The notes under the pieces: model-generated
Seen by the model: the letters and a program-made list of their open reading frames with translations, nothing else
What the model was told of the DNA's origin: nothing
Databases searched by the model: none
Shown: in pieces, positions 46,547-54,242 of the stretch
How the letters are laid out: the number at the start of each line of letters is the position of its first letter
Numbering within the stretch: position 1 is the stretch's first letter
Program-made: the position numbers and the translations under genes
Source of the DNA: Pseudomonadota bacterium
GTDB taxonomy: Bacteria; Pseudomonadota; Gammaproteobacteria; Acidiferrobacterales; Acidiferrobacteraceae
Direction of reading: 5' to 3'
Assembly (NCBI GenBank): GCA_021785035.1
Contig: JAJYGP010000013.1
Location: 1-54,242, forward strand
Length of the DNA: 54,242 nt

Positions 46547-47179
46547 ATGCCCCTTCGCTCGATTGTGGTCGCTGCGCTGATCACCCTCCTCGCCTCCGGC
46601 ATAGCTCCCATAGCACTTGCCAAGATGCCGACCATGGCGGGTATGACACAAAGCCGCGGCGTGACACAAGGGGTCGGCGGGCAAAACGAGCTGTTATGGA
46701 GCAAGGCCCGCCAAACGCTCACCGCGTCCATCCATGAAGGGTGGGTTCATGGACGGACTGTCAGCTTTCGCGGTCGGACTATTACCCTGCGTATCGTGGC
46801 CAATGCCCCTCACCACCACGACATGAGCTTTGAGGCCGGCGGACTCACCAACCCGACGATTTCCGTAGACCAAGGAAGCCAGATTACCCTGACTTTGCTC
46901 AACATGGATTATGGCCCGGGCATGGCCCATGGCATCGTGATCACGACAAAAGGTCCGCCCTACCCACCGTTTCCGGACATCTCGCACACACAAACCCTTG
47001 CCCGCATCCCCTCGCTTGCGCCACGCTCTGAGCGGCGGTTAACTCAAGCACGCTACGCCGAGGCCTCGGTACGGTTCCGAGCTGAGACGCCGGGCACATA
47101 TTACTACGTCTGTCCCACCCCGGGCCATGCGGAAGATTTCCGTATGTACGGACGGTTTATCGTGCGTAGTCGCCGATAA
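46547..47179 (+). CDS. rusticyanin-like blue copper protein
   Basis: A 210-residue periplasmic protein with a signal peptide (SIVVAALITLLASGIAPIALA) and a C-terminal type 1 copper domain. The copper ligands are predicted as His128 in GMAHGIVITTKGPPY, Cys189 and His194 in YYYVCPTPGHAEDFRM, and Met200. KGPPYPPFP and TYYYVC match rusticyanin, the electron carrier of iron oxidation in Acidithiobacillus, and the spacing His-to-Met is six here rather than five. It could carry electrons from iron(II) or from a sulfur pathway. The ATG at 46547 fits the signal peptide. Convergent with the sulfur operon: only two bases separate it from DUF1641. Confidence 0.85.
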   Translation: MPLRSIVVAALITLLASGIAPIALAKMPTMAGMTQSRGVTQGVGGQNELLWSKARQTLTASIHEGWVHGRTVSFRGRTITLRIVANAPHHHDMSFEAGGLTNPTISVDQGSQITLTLLNMDYGPGMAHGIVITTKGPPYPPFPDISHTQTLARIPSLAPRSERRLTQARYAEASVRFRAETPGTYYYVCPTPGHAEDFRMYGRFIVRSRR

Positions 47180-47181
47180 GA

Positions 47182-47829
47182 TCAGCCCTTCGGGGTCAAC
47201 ATACGGCGACCGCAGAACAACAAGGCTTGGATCGTCCGTTGATTGTTGGCGTCCTTCAAAAGGGTCCACAGGCCGGCTACGCCCCCCTGGGGGCGGGGCA
47301 GAGCCGCGAAGTCCTCGCGCGCACTTTTAAGTCCGGCCAGAGCGTCTTGCAAAAGACCAGTTTTTCGGGCTTCCTCAATGAGGTCCAGAATCTCGGGAAG
47401 GTTTGTTGCGAGGCGCTCCATAACGCTGGGCGTCAGAATCTCGACCAAACGTCTCGACAGCTTGAGATAACAGTCGATGTCGGCCTGATGTAAACCATCG
47501 AGCAGAGTCATCCCCCCGCTTGCAAGAGCCGATAGGCGCGTGACAAGATCGTCCGTCAAAGCGTCTTCAGCGGCCCCGAGGACACGGGCAAGTCCCGCTA
47601 AGCGTGCGAGGTCTCCCGAGGCAAGCATTTGACTCAGGATAGGGATGGCTTCCCGCACGCCTGCCCGCCGTAACTCATCGAGCCAGGTCAAACCCTCGCT
47701 CGCAACTTCGCTCAAACGACCAATCATATCGTCCGTGAGCGTCGCAAGGGTCGCTTCAACAAGTCGCGTGACCGCGACATCGGGTGCGGTTTCGTGAATC
47801 CGACTATCGTCTTCTAAGGCCATGGCCAT
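47182..47829 (-). CDS. DUF1641 family protein linked to SQR
   Basis: A 215-residue alpha-helical protein of the DUF1641 family, with repeated helices MIGRLSEVASEGLTWLDEL, LVTRLSALASGGMTLLDGL and LATNLPEILDLIEEARKTG. The family is commonly found beside sulfide:quinone oxidoreductases and other sulfur genes; its exact role is unknown. It is the last gene of the operon, starting six bases after the SQR stop, with GGAG in front of the ATG. Confidence 0.85.
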   Translation of the reverse strand: MAMALEDDSRIHETAPDVAVTRLVEATLATLTDDMIGRLSEVASEGLTWLDELRRAGVREAIPILSQMLASGDLARLAGLARVLGAAEDALTDDLVTRLSALASGGMTLLDGLHQADIDCYLKLSRRLVEILTPSVMERLATNLPEILDLIEEARKTGLLQDALAGLKSAREDFAALPRPQGGVAGLWTLLKDANNQRTIQALLFCGRRMLTPKG

Positions 47830-47834
47830 ATCTC

Positions 47835-48971
47835 CTACAGAAGTCCGCGAACGCTATTCCAATACAAACGGTTATAAGCGAGCTTAAACCAGTGAATGGC
47901 CCGGGTTGGAGGCTCCGGTTGCGGCGGACTCTTATAGTCGAAAGAGGCATAGGTGGCACGATCTTTTCCAGCTTCTATGAAGCAAAAGACCTTGCCTTCA
48001 TAAGCGCGCATAGCCCGCCCTTGGGTCGCCAAGGAGGCCAGGTTTTCGCCAAGCACCTCGGCTTCATAATGGGTCGTGGAACCGGCCTTGCTGATCGGAA
48101 TATTTGTCGTATCGCCTAGCACGAACACGTTGTCGCGACCCTCCATCGCGAGGCTCGTACGGTGGGTGGGGATCCAGCCGGAGGCGCCCAGCTTGTTCTT
48201 TTCTATGACCTCCATGCCCTTGTGCGGCGGCACGGTAATCAGGAGATCGTAATCGACGACCGTCCCCTCCTCGCTATGCACTTGGCGTTTCGCGCCATCA
48301 ACCTCTTTGGCGTTGAATAGCGTTTCATAATGTACGCCCATGCGATCGAACTCTTTGGCAGCCCATTTCGCGACGTTTTCCAAGGAGTGGATACGGCCTA
48401 TCGGGTAGGTATAGGTAAAACTGACCTTATCCAACATCTCCCGATCCTTGAAGTAATCGTACATCATAAACGTAAGCTCGAGAGGCACCATGGGGCACTT
48501 GTGAGGCACGCCGGTCACAATGGCGATACGTCCACCAGGGAAGTCCTTCAGGGCGCTACAGGTCTTCAGGGCGGCCTCTTCCGTGTAAACGTGGTGACCG
48601 GCCTCGGCCAGTCCCGGGACCGAAGTCGGTAGGGCGCGCGAGCCCGTGCAGATGGCCAAATAGTCGTAGCCGTAGGTCACGCCGCTTTTGGTCTTGACCT
48701 CGTTATGATCAAGGTCAAAGCTCTCTACCGGGTCGACGTAAAATTGGATACCTGGGGCAAGCAAGCCGTCTTCGTCCCGATAGAGGTCGGAGGACGCCAT
48801 CTTGCCAAAAGCGACATATAGAAGGCCCGGCTGATACATATGGCGCGGGCTCGCCGAAAGCAAGGTCACTAAGACCTGACCCGCCTCGATCTCCCGACGG
48901 AGCCGCCGTGCAAGGTTGTTCGCCAGAATGGTGCCGCCGGTGCCGCCGCCTACAATAACAATTCGCCTCAT
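47835..48971 (-). CDS. sqr: sulfide:quinone oxidoreductase family flavoprotein
   Basis: FAD protein (378 residues) that would oxidise sulfide to polysulfide and pass electrons to quinone. The FAD motif is IVIVGGGTGGTILANNL, with HMYQPGLLYVAFG and VFVLGDTTNIPISKAG near the second FAD site. Cys159 (VPHKCPMVPLE) and Cys330 (KVFCFIEAG) fit the two redox cysteines of SQR; further cysteines are 108 and 138. The C-terminus ends in a short amphipathic YNRLYWNSVRGLL, a membrane-contact feature. GGAGG lies seven bases before the ATG. Subtype was not assigned. It sits between tusA and DUF1641. Confidence 0.88.
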   Translation of the reverse strand: MRRIVIVGGGTGGTILANNLARRLRREIEAGQVLVTLLSASPRHMYQPGLLYVAFGKMASSDLYRDEDGLLAPGIQFYVDPVESFDLDHNEVKTKSGVTYGYDYLAICTGSRALPTSVPGLAEAGHHVYTEEAALKTCSALKDFPGGRIAIVTGVPHKCPMVPLELTFMMYDYFKDREMLDKVSFTYTYPIGRIHSLENVAKWAAKEFDRMGVHYETLFNAKEVDGAKRQVHSEEGTVVDYDLLITVPPHKGMEVIEKNKLGASGWIPTHRTSLAMEGRDNVFVLGDTTNIPISKAGSTTHYEAEVLGENLASLATQGRAMRAYEGKVFCFIEAGKDRATYASFDYKSPPQPEPPTRAIHWFKLAYNRLYWNSVRGLL

Positions 48972-49002
48972 GTGCTCACCTCCCGCTTACGTTCGATTTT
49001 GT

Positions 49003-49233
49003 CTATTTGGCCTTTCGGACTCGTAAGTGATAGACACCTTGCTCTTCAAAGCTTGCGACAAGGGTATGACCCACCTTCTTAATCCACTCCGGGATATCGT
49101 CCGCCGACCCCTTATCCGTTGACAGGATCTCAAGGTCCTCGCCTATTCCTATCGTCTTAATCGCCGCGATAAGCTCCATCAGCGGACCGGGACAAAAACT
49201 TCCGCGCGCATCTATGATCTTTGCGTCACTCAT
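49003..49233 (-). CDS. tusA: TusA-family sulfur carrier
   Basis: A 76-residue protein that carries sulfane sulfur as a persulfide on Cys14, in the motif FCPGPLMEL. It has the two-helix, four-strand pattern of TusA. In sulfur oxidisers, TusA works with DsrE-type and rhodanese proteins to move sulfur to oxidation enzymes. It lies 31 bases before sqr and 18 bases after dsrE in the same direction. GGGGGATC stands before the ATG. Confidence 0.93.
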   Translation of the reverse strand: MSDAKIIDARGSFCPGPLMELIAAIKTIGIGEDLEILSTDKGSADDIPEWIKKVGHTLVASFEEQGVYHLRVRKAK

Positions 49234-49251
49234 GATCCCCCACTCAACTTG

Positions 49252-49641
49252 TCAAAATGTCAAAACGTGGCTGTCGTCCAGTTCACTCAAAAATTTAGTG
49301 AGGCCCATAGGCGCCTCCATATAAGCCACGAGATCGGGGGGGCCAACGGCAAGGACATCCAAGGCCATGGAACAAGGGTAAATATGTACCGAGCCCAGAT
49401 CGACCGCCTGCCGAAAAAGATCAAGAAACGATGGCGCCTTCTTGGTCGTTAAGATCCGCCCCACCTCGCCCTCGCTACTGGGCTCTGTGGTATTGCCACG
49501 CCGAAAAAAGAGCAGCGCATTCATCGAGACAAAGACCGCAACCTCGGTTCCGCCGGCCGCCGCCACCGCCGTTATCATGGCTGCCATTTGGAGCTTTTCC
49601 CGTGTTCCCGATGTGATGATAATACGAAGATTCTGAGCCAT
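49252..49641 (-). CDS. DsrE-type sulfur transfer protein
   Basis: A 129-residue DsrE/DsrF-fold protein. The opening LRIIITSGTREKLQMAAMI, the strand TEVAVFVSMNALLFFRRG, and the cysteine region VHIYPCSMALDVLAVG with Cys90 fit the persulfide-carrying DsrE type. It is the first gene of the operon dsrE-tusA-sqr-DUF1641. GAGGG lies before the ATG, and the predicted sigma-54 start of transcription is about 55 bases upstream. It could equally be a DsrE2/DsrE3-like subtype; this was not decided. Confidence 0.88.
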   Translation of the reverse strand: MAQNLRIIITSGTREKLQMAAMITAVAAAGGTEVAVFVSMNALLFFRRGNTTEPSSEGEVGRILTTKKAPSFLDLFRQAVDLGSVHIYPCSMALDVLAVGPPDLVAYMEAPMGLTKFLSELDDSHVLTF

Positions 49642-49704
49642 GGTCCCTCACATACTTGAGCGCCAGTGTCGACTGGCTTCATACAAAGACGAGTACAAGC
49701 GCCT

Positions 49705-49722
49705 AAAGCAAAAGCCGTGCCA
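49705..49722 (-). promoter_or_regulatory. sigma-54 promoter of the dsrE-tusA-sqr operon
   Basis: The minus strand reads TGGCACGGCTTTTGCTTT from 49722 down to 49705, matching the consensus TGGCAC(N5)TTGC with the invariant GG and GC separated by ten bases. Transcription would start about 12 bases after the GC, near 49696. An adjacent divergent gene encodes a sigma-54 activator. Confidence 0.88.
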
Positions 49723-49790
49723 AAAATCATCTCAATAAAACCTAGGCTAATCCTTGACCCAATCACAAATCTGACGCCGCGAGGGGGAAT

Positions 49791-49823
49791 TGACATGACA
49801 GTACTGACAGTGCTGTCATGTCA
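49791..49823 (+). promoter_or_regulatory. inverted repeat, candidate activator-binding site (UAS)
   Basis: TGACATGACAG (49791-49801) and CTGTCATGTCA (49813-49823) are perfect 11-base arms around an 11-base spacer, which itself contains CTGACAG. The centre is about 90 bases upstream of the sigma-54 promoter, a usual distance for an enhancer. The site overlaps the activator's start codon (49818), so bound protein could also limit its own synthesis. Confidence 0.8.
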
Positions 49824-51158
49824 GTTATGTCAGAGACACCAGACCCCCTCTTGGAGCAATCGCTCCAATCGCTGATCGACATGCAGGATCACCCCGCCGT
49901 CCTTATTAACCAGGACTACCGGATTGTGGCCGCGAATCATGCCTATCGCACGGCCTACGGTGTCGAGACACACGAGCTGATTGGCCGGCCCTGTTACGCA
50001 GTTTCCCATCACCGGGATTCTCCTTGTCATTTGCATGGGGAGGACTGCCCCCATCTTCAGGTATTTTCCCAGGGGACAGCGCAACGCGTACTTCATACTC
50101 ATTTCGATAATCAGGGACGCCCGGAGTATGTGGGCATAAAAGGCCATCCGGTGATCCTACCCGACGGCAAGATGTACCTTGGGGAATCCATCCAACGCCT
50201 GAGGCCGCCCGATAATATGGATTGCGATGACATGCGCATGGTCGGGCGGTCGCGGGCGCTTTTAACGGCAATCGACCAGCTGAGTCAGGCGGCGGCGAGC
50301 AGTGCGCCGGTTCTTCTTTGGGGTGAAAGTGGCGTAGGTAAGGAACTTGCGGCGCGTTATCTGCATGACCACAGCCGTCGTTGTCGCGGACCATTCGTAG
50401 CCATCGACTGCACGGCTCTTCCCGAAAACCTTTTTGAAAGCGAAATGTTCGGACATGAGGCGGGGGCCTTCACCGGCTGCGGTGGACGGAAGACTGGGCT
50501 GTTTGAGTCAGCGAAGGATGGAACGCTTTTTTTAGACGAGATCGGGGAGATTCCGCTGGCGATACAAGCCAAACTTCTACGAGTCCTGGAAACCGGAAAC
50601 TTCCGACGCCTGGGTGGACGCGACACGCTCCATGCCGATGTCCGTCTGGTGACGGCCACCAATCGAAGCCTGAGGCATGCAGTCGCCGACGGGCGCTTTC
50701 GGGACGATCTTTACTACCGGATCGCCTGTATTACCGTATCCTTGCCCGCGCTACGCGAGCGCCAAAGCGACATCCTTTTGCTCGCCGAAGCCCTCTTGAC
50801 TCGGATCAATGCGGCGAATGGGTCTTGCGCCCAGCTTACCGAAGATGCCCGCGCGCGCCTGCTGCGACACGATTTCCCAGGAAACGTGCGCGAACTGCGC
50901 AACATTCTCCAGCGTGCCGCGGCACTCTGTCATGACAACACCATCCGGGCCGCGGATCTGGGGCTTGCAGATGATACAAGGCTCTCACGGCCTTTCGCGA
51001 CAGGAGCCATGAACGGACTTGAGCACGATTCCCTGGACAGCCTTATCAAACAGTACGCGGGAAACCGGCGCGCCATCGCCGCCGCCCTCGGTGTCAGTGA
51101 GCGCACGCTTTATCGCCGCCTTAGGCGCCATAAGACCTCTCACCCGCGCGGCGGCTAA
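49818..51158 (+). CDS. sigma-54-dependent activator with Cys/His-rich PAS domain
   Basis: A 446-residue one-component regulator. Residues 20-125 form a PAS-like domain with Cys59, Cys70 and Cys77 plus four histidines in a short stretch (CYAVSHHRDSPCHLHGEDC), a possible metal- or persulfide-sensing site. The AAA+ domain has Walker A GESGVGKE (169-176), Walker B GTLFLDE, and the sigma-54 contact loop GAFTGC instead of the usual GAFTGA (216-221). A Fis-type helix-turn-helix (RRAIAAALGVSERTLYRRL) ends the chain. Divergent from dsrE-tusA-sqr-DUF1641, so this operon is its likely target. ATG at 49818; 49827 is a possible alternative. Confidence 0.93.
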   Translation: MSVMSETPDPLLEQSLQSLIDMQDHPAVLINQDYRIVAANHAYRTAYGVETHELIGRPCYAVSHHRDSPCHLHGEDCPHLQVFSQGTAQRVLHTHFDNQGRPEYVGIKGHPVILPDGKMYLGESIQRLRPPDNMDCDDMRMVGRSRALLTAIDQLSQAAASSAPVLLWGESGVGKELAARYLHDHSRRCRGPFVAIDCTALPENLFESEMFGHEAGAFTGCGGRKTGLFESAKDGTLFLDEIGEIPLAIQAKLLRVLETGNFRRLGGRDTLHADVRLVTATNRSLRHAVADGRFRDDLYYRIACITVSLPALRERQSDILLLAEALLTRINAANGSCAQLTEDARARLLRHDFPGNVRELRNILQRAAALCHDNTIRAADLGLADDTRLSRPFATGAMNGLEHDSLDSLIKQYAGNRRAIAAALGVSERTLYRRLRRHKTSHPRGG

Positions 51159-51161
51159 AGC

Positions 51162-51175
51162 GAGACCACGGTCTC
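51162..51175. terminator. short palindrome between convergent genes
   Basis: GAGACC-AC-GGTCTC is a perfect 6-bp palindrome just past the activator stop and before the tpsB stop. There is no U-tract on either strand, so it is only a weak candidate for a bidirectional terminator. Confidence 0.25.
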
Positions 51176-51181
51176 TACACC

Positions 51182-52819
51182 TTACTCGAATAAGGCGCCA
51201 GGAGTGAGCACAATGCGCGCGAACACCTGATACGGTCGTTGATTAGGGACAACCTCATGGTCGGCATAGGCGACACTTAAAGACCCCGACAACCACGAGC
51301 GCCATTGCCATTGGGCACCAAACCCCACATCGGTGAGCGTGAGAGCCGCCGGGTGGGGCGAGAACACTGAACCCTGATCAACAAAGGCCAGTGCCGTAAG
51401 CCATGGCGTCACCGTGCGTTGGACCTCGCCCGTCACCGTATACCCGACGTCACCCGCAACCAAGCCTTGATCGTATCCCCGCAAATTCTCGGCGCCGCCC
51501 AGCTGATAGAGGCTGACGGAAGGGAGGTTCGCTTGCGGACTCCACTGCCAACCCATACGCACAAGTGTCGACCACGGTCCGACTAGGTGCTGCAACCACG
51601 AAGTCTCGCCGGACAAGATCTCGAGATGACGCTCGGGGGCCAGCGGAACGCTTGCCAAGTCGTAGGCTAGGGCGCTTTCGAATTCTATCGACGTGCTTGG
51701 CGCATAGTACTGGAGGTTCTCGCCAAAAGAACCGCCCGGGACATCGGTCCTGCCAAGAGATACTCCGCCTATGCTAGTCACCGACTCGGTATCCGTGAGT
51801 GAGGCCACGCCGTCCAATTGCCAATGAAAGCTACTAAAAAGCGGTTGCGTATAATTGACGGCACTGGTCCATGAGTGCCCGGTGATATTGATCGCCTGAT
51901 ACGGGCCGCGCACTATCGCGATTTGACTGCGATCGAAGCTTACGCCCACATGGCCACCACTATTCGTGACTGGCATGTCGTAGGCCAGATACCCATAGGT
52001 ACTTCCATCGGAACCAAGCGCGTAGACACTGAGGCTGTCGTTATAGCCAAAAAGACTGCGGTCGCCCAGGTAGACACCACCCTCATAGCGTCCGGTCGAC
52101 GACACCCCTTCATTATCGGCAAATACTTCCGCAGCATAGCGCGGAGGCTCGTGCGTCAAAATATCGATATTGGTTAAACCAAAACTGGCTCCGGGGCGAA
52201 GCGCTGCATTCAGCTGATCCGGATTGTTACGATTGTAATTAATTAATGCCGCGCGAAGAGTCCGTACGTCGACGACCGCGCCAAGACGCAGGCCGAGGCT
52301 TTGCATGATCGTCCGGCCCTTTGTGTAGCTATTACCCGATATTGTGACGTGACCAAGCCGACCCTCGATAAGATCGACATGGACGATGCCCTTGCGAACG
52401 ACCTGCGGCGGCAGCACTGCGCGTGCCGTCAAGAGACCCGCTTTGACATAGAGCCGGTCTATGCGCCGTGCGATATGACCGAGATCCCGGAAGTCGACCG
52501 AATGGCCCACATAGGGCCGGATAACCGCATCAAGCTCGGCCTTGGTCAAGAAATGCGAGGGCGTAAAAATCACTTGGCGCAACACAAAGTGGGTGCCGCC
52601 AGGGGGCGGAAGCGCCTGCTTACCCTGCGGGCTGACATGAATCACGGGCACCCAAATCTGAGACCGGGCATGCCGACGCAGGTAATGGTGAGCAATTTCA
52701 TTACTCTGATGCCCCAGGGCCCCGGGGCTGACCGTCGGCGGGACACCCGTTTGAGCATACGCGACGGGTGCCATCAGAGCCAGCAGAACGGAAACCACAC
52801 CACAACGATTACGCACCAT
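51182..52819 (-). CDS. two-partner secretion transporter TpsB (FhaC/ShlB type)
   Basis: Outer-membrane beta-barrel that exports a TpsA protein. The 545-residue protein has a signal peptide (VVSVLLALMAPVAYAQ), a POTRA_2-like domain (FVLRQVIFTPSHFLTKAELD), a second POTRA (VDLIEGRLGHVTISGN), and a barrel with LYQLGGAENLRGYDQGLV, corresponding to the conserved loop that folds into the pore (V/I-R-G-Y/F motif). The ATG at 52819 overlaps the tpsA stop (TGATG) with GGGG six bases upstream; 52831 is a possible start four residues earlier. Its partner lies directly upstream. Confidence 0.92.
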   Translation of the reverse strand: MVRNRCGVVSVLLALMAPVAYAQTGVPPTVSPGALGHQSNEIAHHYLRRHARSQIWVPVIHVSPQGKQALPPPGGTHFVLRQVIFTPSHFLTKAELDAVIRPYVGHSVDFRDLGHIARRIDRLYVKAGLLTARAVLPPQVVRKGIVHVDLIEGRLGHVTISGNSYTKGRTIMQSLGLRLGAVVDVRTLRAALINYNRNNPDQLNAALRPGASFGLTNIDILTHEPPRYAAEVFADNEGVSSTGRYEGGVYLGDRSLFGYNDSLSVYALGSDGSTYGYLAYDMPVTNSGGHVGVSFDRSQIAIVRGPYQAINITGHSWTSAVNYTQPLFSSFHWQLDGVASLTDTESVTSIGGVSLGRTDVPGGSFGENLQYYAPSTSIEFESALAYDLASVPLAPERHLEILSGETSWLQHLVGPWSTLVRMGWQWSPQANLPSVSLYQLGGAENLRGYDQGLVAGDVGYTVTGEVQRTVTPWLTALAFVDQGSVFSPHPAALTLTDVGFGAQWQWRSWLSGSLSVAYADHEVVPNQRPYQVFARIVLTPGALFE

Positions 52820-54242
52820 CAAAATCCCCATCGATTACGCCACTCAACACCGCTACCCACAACCCGCATGCGGGGTCCGCGGCGAGGAGATAACGGCGAT
52901 GCCGTAAGCTGTGCCCACGCATCGCGCCACAAGATTCCCGAGTTCGCACCGATGAGCCCTAGGGTGGCTAAACCTCCGCTATTGACGCCGCTTGAGCCGG
53001 TGAAAAATCCATTGACGCCATCATGCGCGCCCGTATAGTCGTTGACCGTTCCATTGACCGCGAAGCCGTAATTCGTGATATACGCGCTTGTCAGAGTGCG
53101 GCTGCCGATCTGGCTTAAGGTAAAGAACGTGCTTGGCTGATACAGCTGAATCCCAAAATTTTCCAGAGCGGGATCCACGTTATTCATGTAAAGGCTGCGT
53201 TGCGGCGTCCATAGAGTGAGACTATCGGTAATTTGGCCGTCGGCGATCGTCACTGAATTGGCGGCAGCCCGAATCGTAGCGTTGCGCGCAAAGAGACGAT
53301 TGAAAACCACGGGGCCCACTGAATCGAGGTTGAGGGAAACGCGGCGCGCCACCCCGTTAGCGAAACCCGTCACGCCGAGAGACAAGGTATTGGCGTAGGG
53401 GTGATGGATCCCAAGCGTCATGCTATCGGCGCTAAACTGAGCGCTATTTTGTACGGTAAGAGACGAGATCGTTAAGCTACCAGGGGTCGCCAAGGCCAAC
53501 TCGGGGGCCGTAATCTGCTGTAAGTCAATAACGCCCGCGGGGGCCGTAGCCGTCGCACTGAAGAGTCCTCCGGCGGTAATTGTGTTTCCGTAGATATTAG
53601 AGGCCTGCAAGGAAAGACTGCCGAGAGTCGTGGCCGTTCCGAGCGTCATATTGCCGCCAGCCTGCAGTGTGCCGTTATCGGCGCTAAACGTCCCAACGTT
53701 CAGCGCACTTGCGGCTCCCAGCGCACTGACGGTCGCATCGCCACCGGCGGTGATGCTGGTCGCGGTCAGGGGACCATCGGCCGTCACAGCAAGCGGGCCA
53801 TTCTGGGCCTGTAGTTCTGGAGAATCGAATCCCATGAGATCCGAGATGACGACAGGACCATCGGTGCTAGCGGCGTCAAGCCACGGCACATCGACGATCA
53901 GCGGGCTTCCCAAAGCGCCGATACCCGTGCCGGCCGCAAGCAAAAGCTCGCTCCCCGCAGCGGTGGCCGTGATATTCGTCACGCCATTTGTATCGGTAAT
54001 GATATCGCCGCCGGCCGTCAAATCGACGAGCGGCGTCGGGGTGCTGGGTGCATCCGTGGTGGTGATAGCCCCCAATACCATGTTGCCCGTGGTGGCGACG
54101 TCGACCACGCCGCCGCTCTGGAGTGTGCTACCCACGGGCATGTCGAGCGCTTGGGCCGTGATCCCGACATTCCCCTGTGCGCTCAAAGTGGAAATGGTGG
54201 CGGTTCCCCCCACCGCCAGGGTCGCAGTGCCCCCCGACGATA
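52819..54242 (-). CDS. C-terminal part of a TpsA-type exoprotein
   Basis: The frame is open at the window edge, so the N-terminus, with any signal peptide and TPS domain, lies outside. About 473 residues are present, rich in Ala, Thr, Gly, Ser and Asn with short beta-helix-like repeats (TAGGDATVSALG, LQAGGNMTLGTAT, LTAGGDIITDTNG), typical of secreted adhesins exported by TpsB. The C-terminal 150 residues (after QYQ-free YANTLSLGVTGFANG) are less repetitive. It could bind mineral surfaces or cells; this is inference. The stop overlaps the tpsB start by one base. Confidence 0.82.
   Translation of the reverse strand, partial: SSGGTATLAVGGTATISTLSAQGNVGITAQALDMPVGSTLQSGGVVDVATTGNMVLGAITTTDAPSTPTPLVDLTAGGDIITDTNGVTNITATAAGSELLLAAGTGIGALGSPLIVDVPWLDAASTDGPVVISDLMGFDSPELQAQNGPLAVTADGPLTATSITAGGDATVSALGAASALNVGTFSADNGTLQAGGNMTLGTATTLGSLSLQASNIYGNTITAGGLFSATATAPAGVIDLQQITAPELALATPGSLTISSLTVQNSAQFSADSMTLGIHHPYANTLSLGVTGFANGVARRVSLNLDSVGPVVFNRLFARNATIRAAANSVTIADGQITDSLTLWTPQRSLYMNNVDPALENFGIQLYQPSTFFTLSQIGSRTLTSAYITNYGFAVNGTVNDYTGAHDGVNGFFTGSSGVNSGGLATLGLIGANSGILWRDAWAQLTASPLSPRRGPRMRVVGSGVEWRNRWGF

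Noticed and set aside
1-54242. tRNA, rRNA, CRISPR repeats, IS elements or prophage genes
   Set aside because: None was seen in the intergenic regions or among the reading frames, though weak RNA genes could escape reading by eye.

Overview
The window looks like a chromosomal segment of a gammaproteobacterial chemolithoautotroph that oxidises reduced sulfur and possibly iron. The case rests on phosphoribulokinase and transketolase (Calvin cycle), an ATP sulfurylase followed by a wrecked adenylylsulfate reductase gene, a DsrE-TusA-SQR-DUF1641 sulfur operon, a rusticyanin-like blue copper protein, and a proteobacterial type 2 GshA. An Acidiferrobacter-like organism would fit, but that name is an inference. 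GC content is high throughout. No tRNA, rRNA, CRISPR array, insertion sequence or phage gene was recognised.

Layout: 1-3036 (minus) carries tkt (cut by the window edge), prk with a hairpin-rich leader, an inositol-phosphatase family gene and a redoxin. 3155-5331 (plus) holds a PhnD-like periplasmic protein and bioA. 5404-15201 (minus) is a Pil-Chp twitching chemosensory operon: pilG, pilH, pilI, pilJ, a 1778-residue ChpA/PilL kinase and two further CheW-like genes, with no methyltransferase or methylesterase gene. Divergent from it, 15473-22704 (plus) runs gshA, gshB, a tonB-like gene, algH, ruvX, pyrR, pyrB and a metal-site-less pyrC'. From memory, this gene order resembles the pil-chp/pyr region of Pseudomonas.

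22650-26982 (minus) is a compact pilT-pilU-SemiSWEET-murI-GT30-like operon. Divergent from it are proC-yggT-thioredoxin-like, then a metal-tailed thioredoxin, metX-metW, an ampG-like permease, xth, a tfpZ-like gene overlapping pyrE, a TauE-type permease and a small secreted protein.

36467-47179 mixes live sulfur and iron genes with gene remains. An intact sat is followed directly by aprA in several frames with a large internal deletion, then a terminator, then a broken YkgJ-type cysteine-cluster gene. Two divergent c-di-GMP genes follow, one with a good GGDEF and a ruined EAL, the other the reverse. A broken RibD-C type reductase gene precedes the rusticyanin-like gene.

47182-51158 is the most striking regulatory unit. 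The minus-strand operon dsrE-tusA-sqr-DUF1641 has a near-perfect sigma-54 promoter. A divergent sigma-54 activator with a cysteine/histidine-rich PAS domain lies upstream, and a perfect 11-bp-arm inverted repeat about 90 bp upstream of the promoter overlaps the activator's start codon. The window closes with a two-partner secretion pair, tpsB and the C-terminal part of tpsA, which could mediate attachment.
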